Shown in pieces: positions 52,265 to 55,890 of a DNA stretch of 55,890 nucleotides. A model generated the notes under the pieces. That model was not told where the DNA came from. It ran no database searches and saw only the letters and a list, made by a program, of their open reading frames with translations. The DNA is from UBA5603 sp964501315 (lineage in GTDB: Bacteria > Bacillota_I > Bacilli_A > Izemoplasmatales > Hujiaoplasmataceae). The stretch spans positions 1 to 55,890 of the forward strand of contig CAZCSO010000012.1 in assembly GCA_964501315.1 (NCBI GenBank), given 5' to 3'. The stretch's first letter is position 1. Each line of letters starts with the position of its first letter. Both the position numbers and the translations under genes were made by a program.

Positions 52265-55180
52265 TTACAGCGTATCCAAACTCACGTCGTGAATAAACAG
52301 ATTGCCCATCATCAACGATACATGATAGGATTTGAACAACGTCATGGTTTCATTATCTTGGATGCCGCCAACCATTAAGTAAATACGTCGAGACGGCGTA
52401 AATAACGAAAGCATAGCGGGTTGTTTGAATAACGAATCCGATGCATCAAAGTAAACGTAATCAATCAAATCGGCGTGTTCTTCCAATACCTTCAAGGCAT
52501 CGTATTTGGGTAAAGCCAATACCCAATGGACGCCTTTTTCTTTTAACGTTTTTACGGTTTCGATGCCCCAATCAAACACGCTTTTGTCGGTAATTCGAAA
52601 ATAGAGTTGTGACAATTTGAATTTGTTACGCTTGAACTTAATCAGCCAATCGTCCAATCGTTTGTCTTCTGCAAGAACACAAGCGGGGACATCCACCATC
52701 GCCGAAATCGTTTTTTGTTCATTCTTTTGCATGCGAATGAGCGATTGAACCAGTTGATCCATCATCAGAAAGCCCATTTCCCGTTCTAGATGATAATAGT
52801 TTAACATCGCTGGCACGTAGGTTTTATCCGCTAACCAGCTTGTTTGATCAACTTCAATCAGGTAACACTCGGTCTTTTTAGTGAGTACATTGACGACTTG
52901 TGAAGCCATCAGTGGCAATGATTTTTGTTTTAGGTCATCGCGAAGTTGATTTTGCAGGGTTTCAATCTGATTCCAACGACTCACAAACACCCGGTTATAG
53001 GGGTAATGTCCGGGTTTATTCTCGTCGATGAATAACGTCTTGTTCATTTGGACAAGGGCTTGATTGAGCGTATCGCTGGGCGTTGTCGCAAACGAAGAAC
53101 CCCGAAGCGTCATGGTGGGTGAAAAGAACGGCGAAGCCATTTTCGCTAAATTCCAAGCCGACTCGGTTTCATTCCAAATTCGTTCGATGATCCGTTTGTC
53201 GGTCGTTTTAATCAATACGATGAGGCAAGCATCTTCTATCACCATGCTTTGAAGGGCTGATTTAGCTTGTTTCTCAACGGTTTTGATCAACCAATCTAAT
53301 CTCATTTCTCGCGAAACCATGCCGTCGTCAGATTCGTTTAAAAACCAAAAGGTCATTAACGTTTGGGCAACGTGACTGTCATTAAGACATTGTTGCATAT
53401 GCGAAAGCGTATGAATGGGACGGTAAGGATGATTGTTTCGCACATGGCGTTCTATCGCTTCACGGTCGATGCGTTCGGTGATATCTTCACACAACAAGTA
53501 GATATCCTGTTCCATCAGCCAAATCGAACAATCGATTACCCGATTTGTATTTCGGATGGAAAGATTTAAGCGAATCGTCGACGATCGTAAAAATTCGTCT
53601 ATATAAACAGGATGGGCACCCATCATTAATTGAAATTGTTCGTAATCGATAAAATCATGGCGCGTTTCTAACATCGTTTTTGCACGATCGTTCTCAAAAA
53701 AGACGACGTTATCTTTGATCTTAAGCAATCCAAACTGTTTTTTTTCTAACAACCGTTTGGTTATGGTCGACGTCTGACTAAATTGTGTCAATTGCTTGTA
53801 GATGGTTAGGTGATGATTCAAAAGTTTTTGTGTCGTCATTGCCAATCGATTGACGTAGTCATAGGTTCGTTCTTCGGATAAAAAGAGCATCATCATGCCT
53901 TCAAAAGCATGGAAAGACTCGATCCGATAACTTAACACGTGTGAAATCGTATTAGGCTCAAATGGACTTGAGGATAGATAATCGTTTTCTTTACATAAGT
54001 CCTCTTGATTCATCAAATGGAACTTTAAATCAGCTGAAATAATCGTATTCAATAGTGTTTTTGACCATTGCGATTGAGAATACGTTTTTTCCATCAATAA
54101 GCCTTTTTTATACGTATAGACGGTTAACCCGTCGAGCGATGGCGCAACATAAATCAGACGATTGACGTCGATTAATCCTCCCAGACTCCGAAACGTATAC
54201 AAAATGACATCTCGTTGCGACTGATACATAGCGGGATCGTTGATCATTGACAACAAACTTTGAATGCCATCAAACGCATCGTTGATTTCCACATTCGAAT
54301 CATTCAAAACAGCGATCGCTTCTGAGAGGATCCATTGTTCGTTCATCTGATTGGTCTTTTTTGCCAAGGCCAAACTGGCTTCGTAAAAAAGCAACCGATA
54401 ATTTTTCGACATGGTTTGATTCATCTTCGGTAGATAGGTTTTATAAAAATCCCAGGCTTCCGTCCATTTTTCCAATTGAATGCAGATCCAAAGATACCGA
54501 TCTAAGTAGCGAGTCTTGACTTTGGTTTTTAAAAAGAAAGCTTCAAATTCTTTTAAGGCGTCTTGGTAGCGTTCTTCGGCATAGGCGATGTCGGAAGCAA
54601 CCAAGTAAAACATATCGTTCTTTTTCTTTTTATCAAAAATAGCGGCGTGATCATATGCGGCTTTGGCACTGTGAAGTTGATCGGTTTTGATGAATAACAT
54701 CGCTAATTTGAGGTACTTACTGACAAGATTCGAATTAGAAATGGTATCGGTGATGGCTTCTAAGGTCTGGATGGCTTGAGGATAATCTTTCAGCCCTTCG
54801 TAACAAACCGCAAGATAAAACGATTGCATCAATCGCTGTTCCGGATGGGAAGGCAGATAGCGTTCGCGTATGAAAAGAACGGTTTTGAGTGCCTGAAAAT
54901 CTTCGGTTTTTAACAGCAGGTTAATCAATTTGTCAATAATTGCGAAATTGGTTTTATACGATTCAAACGGTGGCGATTCAACCAGTTCTAAAAAAAGCGA
55001 AGTGGCCTGATCGGTTTCGCCTAATTGTACGTAAAGATCAAATAACCAATGCGTGCATTTCAAATAGCTGTCGGCGTCGTTAGCCGCAAACGCTTCTTCT
55101 TGTACACTCACCAATTCCTGAATGAGCGTATCATCGGCTTCGTGTTGTTTTAGCGCTTCAAGTCTGCTTTCAAAATCCAT
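52265..55180 (-). CDS. Large TPR protein with degenerate GGDEF- and EAL-like domains
   Basis: 971 residues, no signal peptide or membrane helix. The first 300 residues are TPR-like helical pairs (YLAVCYEGLKDYPQAIQTLEAI, YLVASDIAYAEERYQDALKEFEAF). A GAF-like then PAS-like middle (about 330-570) follows. The region about 570-730 may be a worn GGDEF domain: no GGDEF sequence is seen. The final 240 residues follow the EAL order (RITDKSVFDWGIETVKTLKEKG, DYVYFDASDSLF, VGGIQDNETMTLFKS, MMGNLF) but lack the E-x-L and metal residues. It is probably a c-di-GMP-type regulator that lost catalysis. Start chosen by GGAGG spacing. Confidence 0.65.
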   Translation of the reverse strand: MDFESRLEALKQHEADDTLIQELVSVQEEAFAANDADSYLKCTHWLFDLYVQLGETDQATSLFLELVESPPFESYKTNFAIIDKLINLLLKTEDFQALKTVLFIRERYLPSHPEQRLMQSFYLAVCYEGLKDYPQAIQTLEAITDTISNSNLVSKYLKLAMLFIKTDQLHSAKAAYDHAAIFDKKKKNDMFYLVASDIAYAEERYQDALKEFEAFFLKTKVKTRYLDRYLWICIQLEKWTEAWDFYKTYLPKMNQTMSKNYRLLFYEASLALAKKTNQMNEQWILSEAIAVLNDSNVEINDAFDGIQSLLSMINDPAMYQSQRDVILYTFRSLGGLIDVNRLIYVAPSLDGLTVYTYKKGLLMEKTYSQSQWSKTLLNTIISADLKFHLMNQEDLCKENDYLSSSPFEPNTISHVLSYRIESFHAFEGMMMLFLSEERTYDYVNRLAMTTQKLLNHHLTIYKQLTQFSQTSTITKRLLEKKQFGLLKIKDNVVFFENDRAKTMLETRHDFIDYEQFQLMMGAHPVYIDEFLRSSTIRLNLSIRNTNRVIDCSIWLMEQDIYLLCEDITERIDREAIERHVRNNHPYRPIHTLSHMQQCLNDSHVAQTLMTFWFLNESDDGMVSREMRLDWLIKTVEKQAKSALQSMVIEDACLIVLIKTTDKRIIERIWNETESAWNLAKMASPFFSPTMTLRGSSFATTPSDTLNQALVQMNKTLFIDENKPGHYPYNRVFVSRWNQIETLQNQLRDDLKQKSLPLMASQVVNVLTKKTECYLIEVDQTSWLADKTYVPAMLNYYHLEREMGFLMMDQLVQSLIRMQKNEQKTISAMVDVPACVLAEDKRLDDWLIKFKRNKFKLSQLYFRITDKSVFDWGIETVKTLKEKGVHWVLALPKYDALKVLEEHADLIDYVYFDASDSLFKQPAMLSLFTPSRRIYLMVGGIQDNETMTLFKSYHVSLMMGNLFIHDVSLDTL

Positions 55181-55700
55181 AGTCATCCTCCTTTTTTAAT
55201 TTGGGAAAGATGTTTTTTTCGATTAGTTTGTTGGTAAAGACTTCTCTAAGTTCAACGCTCATGGATGCAAGTTGGGTATGAATGACGGCGTAGGTTTTGG
55301 GACGAGTGCTTCTGGGAAGCGATGAAGAACCCGGATTGATGAAAATAATTCCTTCTTCTCGCGTCACGAGCGCTTGATGGGTATGCCCAAAGACAACCAC
55401 ATCAAACCGACGCGATTGGGCTGATTCAAGAAGTGTTCGAAGACCGCTTTTCACAAAAAACTTGTGGCCATGCGTAAACCAAAAACGCCAATCGTCAAAT
55501 TCAAACACCAATTCATACGGGAAATCCGGTTCAAACGGATAATTTCCCTTCACGCCAATGATTCCCATCGACGATAGTTCGTGTTCTTTCATTTCCGAAT
55601 CACCCAATGATATAATCCGATCGGCGTATGGGTTTTCATTTTTTATCCACTCAACCGACATACGGTCACGATGATTATCGCTAAAGACGATCAATAACAC
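55170..55700 (-). CDS. YfcE/MJ0936-type metallophosphoesterase
   Basis: 176 residues. The metal-binding motifs are IVFSDNHRD, SLGDSE, VKGNY, THGHKF and FGHTHQAL, followed by INPGSSSLPR. No ATG gives a correct N-terminus; GTG at 55700 lies 6 bases after GAGG and begins VLLIVFSDNH, so it is chosen. The family hydrolyses small phosphodiesters. The gene overlaps rdgB by 20 bases and the TPR gene by 11, the classic rdgB-yfcE order. Confidence 0.88.
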   Translation of the reverse strand: MLLIVFSDNHRDRMSVEWIKNENPYADRIISLGDSEMKEHELSSMGIIGVKGNYPFEPDFPYELVFEFDDWRFWFTHGHKFFVKSGLRTLLESAQSRRFDVVVFGHTHQALVTREEGIIFINPGSSSLPRSTRPKTYAVIHTQLASMSVELREVFTNKLIEKNIFPKLKKEDDYGF

Positions 55701-55890
55701 GATGGTCCTCAAAATAAGCCAAAAGCTGACTAAAGGCTTTCTTTCGATGGCTGATTTGATTTTTTTCATTAAGGGTTAATTCGGCATAGGTTTTATGATA
55801 AGTTGGAACAAAGAAGAGCGGATCGTATCCGAATCCCTCGGTTCCCTTGGGTGATTCAAGGATGAGTCCGTCTGTCCGTCCTTCAAAATA
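55681..55890 (-). CDS. rdgB: Non-canonical purine NTP pyrophosphatase (3' part)
   Basis: 69 codons before a TAG stop, cut by the window's right edge, so the start is missing. The translation contains ESPKGTEGFGYDPLFFVP, KTYAELTLNEKNQISHRKKAF, the diagnostic C-terminal third of RdgB/HAM1. It hydrolyses ITP, XTP and dITP to keep them out of nucleic acids. It overlaps the phosphoesterase start. Confidence 0.92.
   Translation of the reverse strand, partial: YFEGRTDGLILESPKGTEGFGYDPLFFVPTYHKTYAELTLNEKNQISHRKKAFSQLLAYFEDHRVIDRL

Noticed and set aside
1..55890. Mycoplasma-type code with TGA as tryptophan
   Set aside because: Several complete genes end in TGA at overlaps (nfo/trmL, potC/potD, glmU) and tryptophans are encoded by TGG.
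1..55890. tRNA, rRNA, CRISPR arrays, insertion sequences or prophage
   Set aside because: No cloverleaf-sized gaps, direct-repeat arrays, transposase or integrase genes were seen in any intergenic region.

Overview
The window is a gene-dense, mostly minus-strand chromosomal segment of a low-to-moderate GC Gram-positive-type bacterium. Supporting signs are strong AGGAGG ribosome binding sites, consensus TTGACA-N17-TATAAT promoters, an infC-rpmI-rplT operon with an attenuator leader, a DUF1189 (YvdJ-like) gene in a maltodextrin operon, and CshB, NtdP and nusB-xseAB-dxs-recN homologues. TGA serves as a normal stop (for example in nfo, potC and glmU), so the code is standard rather than Mycoplasma-like. 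My inference, not proof, is a Bacillota lineage near Acholeplasma/Izemoplasma or another reduced Bacilli. No rRNA, tRNA, IS element, prophage or CRISPR array is visible, and no gene-free stretch reaches 300 bases.

Layout from left to right. (1) 62-1463: an ECF sigma factor with an RsgI-like membrane anti-sigma factor. (2) 1569-6403: an operon of a NatA/NatB-type ABC exporter, a P-loop kinase-like protein, a membrane protein, an SPL-family radical-SAM homologue that has lost its iron-sulfur cysteines, and a DUF2188 membrane protein. (3) 6568-7700: infC-rpmI-rplT with a switching leader and a probable AUC start codon. (4) 7895-12399: glmS-glmM-glmU, the whole route from fructose-6-phosphate to UDP-GlcNAc in one operon. 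(5) 12501-16841: a divergent PTS Enzyme I-like protein and a four-gene ABC system with a secreted beta-rich protein. (6) 16921-22271: nadD-nadE-mnmA-patatin-HEAQH protein. (7) 22393-23980 on the plus strand: M42 peptidase and GNAT acetyltransferase. (8) 24034-27925: a pseudouridine synthase and two tandem CotH-type kinases. (9) 28013-31277: cshB-nfo-trmL-ntdP, with ispH and a small membrane protein divergent from it. (10) 32553-37999: nusB-xseA-xseB-dxs-recN. (11) 38107-41846: potABCD behind a structured leader. (12) 41988-52192: a maltodextrin regulon with alpha-glucosidase, binding protein, DUF1189 protein, MalG, a giant MalF with an extracellular repeat domain, and a neopullulanase-like enzyme. 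(13) 52265-55890: a TPR protein with degenerate GGDEF/EAL-like domains, a YfcE-type phosphoesterase, and the 3' end of rdgB.

Working together: the maltodextrin transporter and two GH13 enzymes form a complete uptake and breakdown route. Their promoters share CcpA/LacI-type operator sequences, and at two promoters the operator sits at exactly the same distance from the -35 box. The most unusual items are the cysteine-less radical-SAM homologue, the repeat-bearing MalF, the paired CotH kinases, the secreted-protein/ABC locus behind a terminator that contains its ribosome binding site, and the leader RNA before potA.
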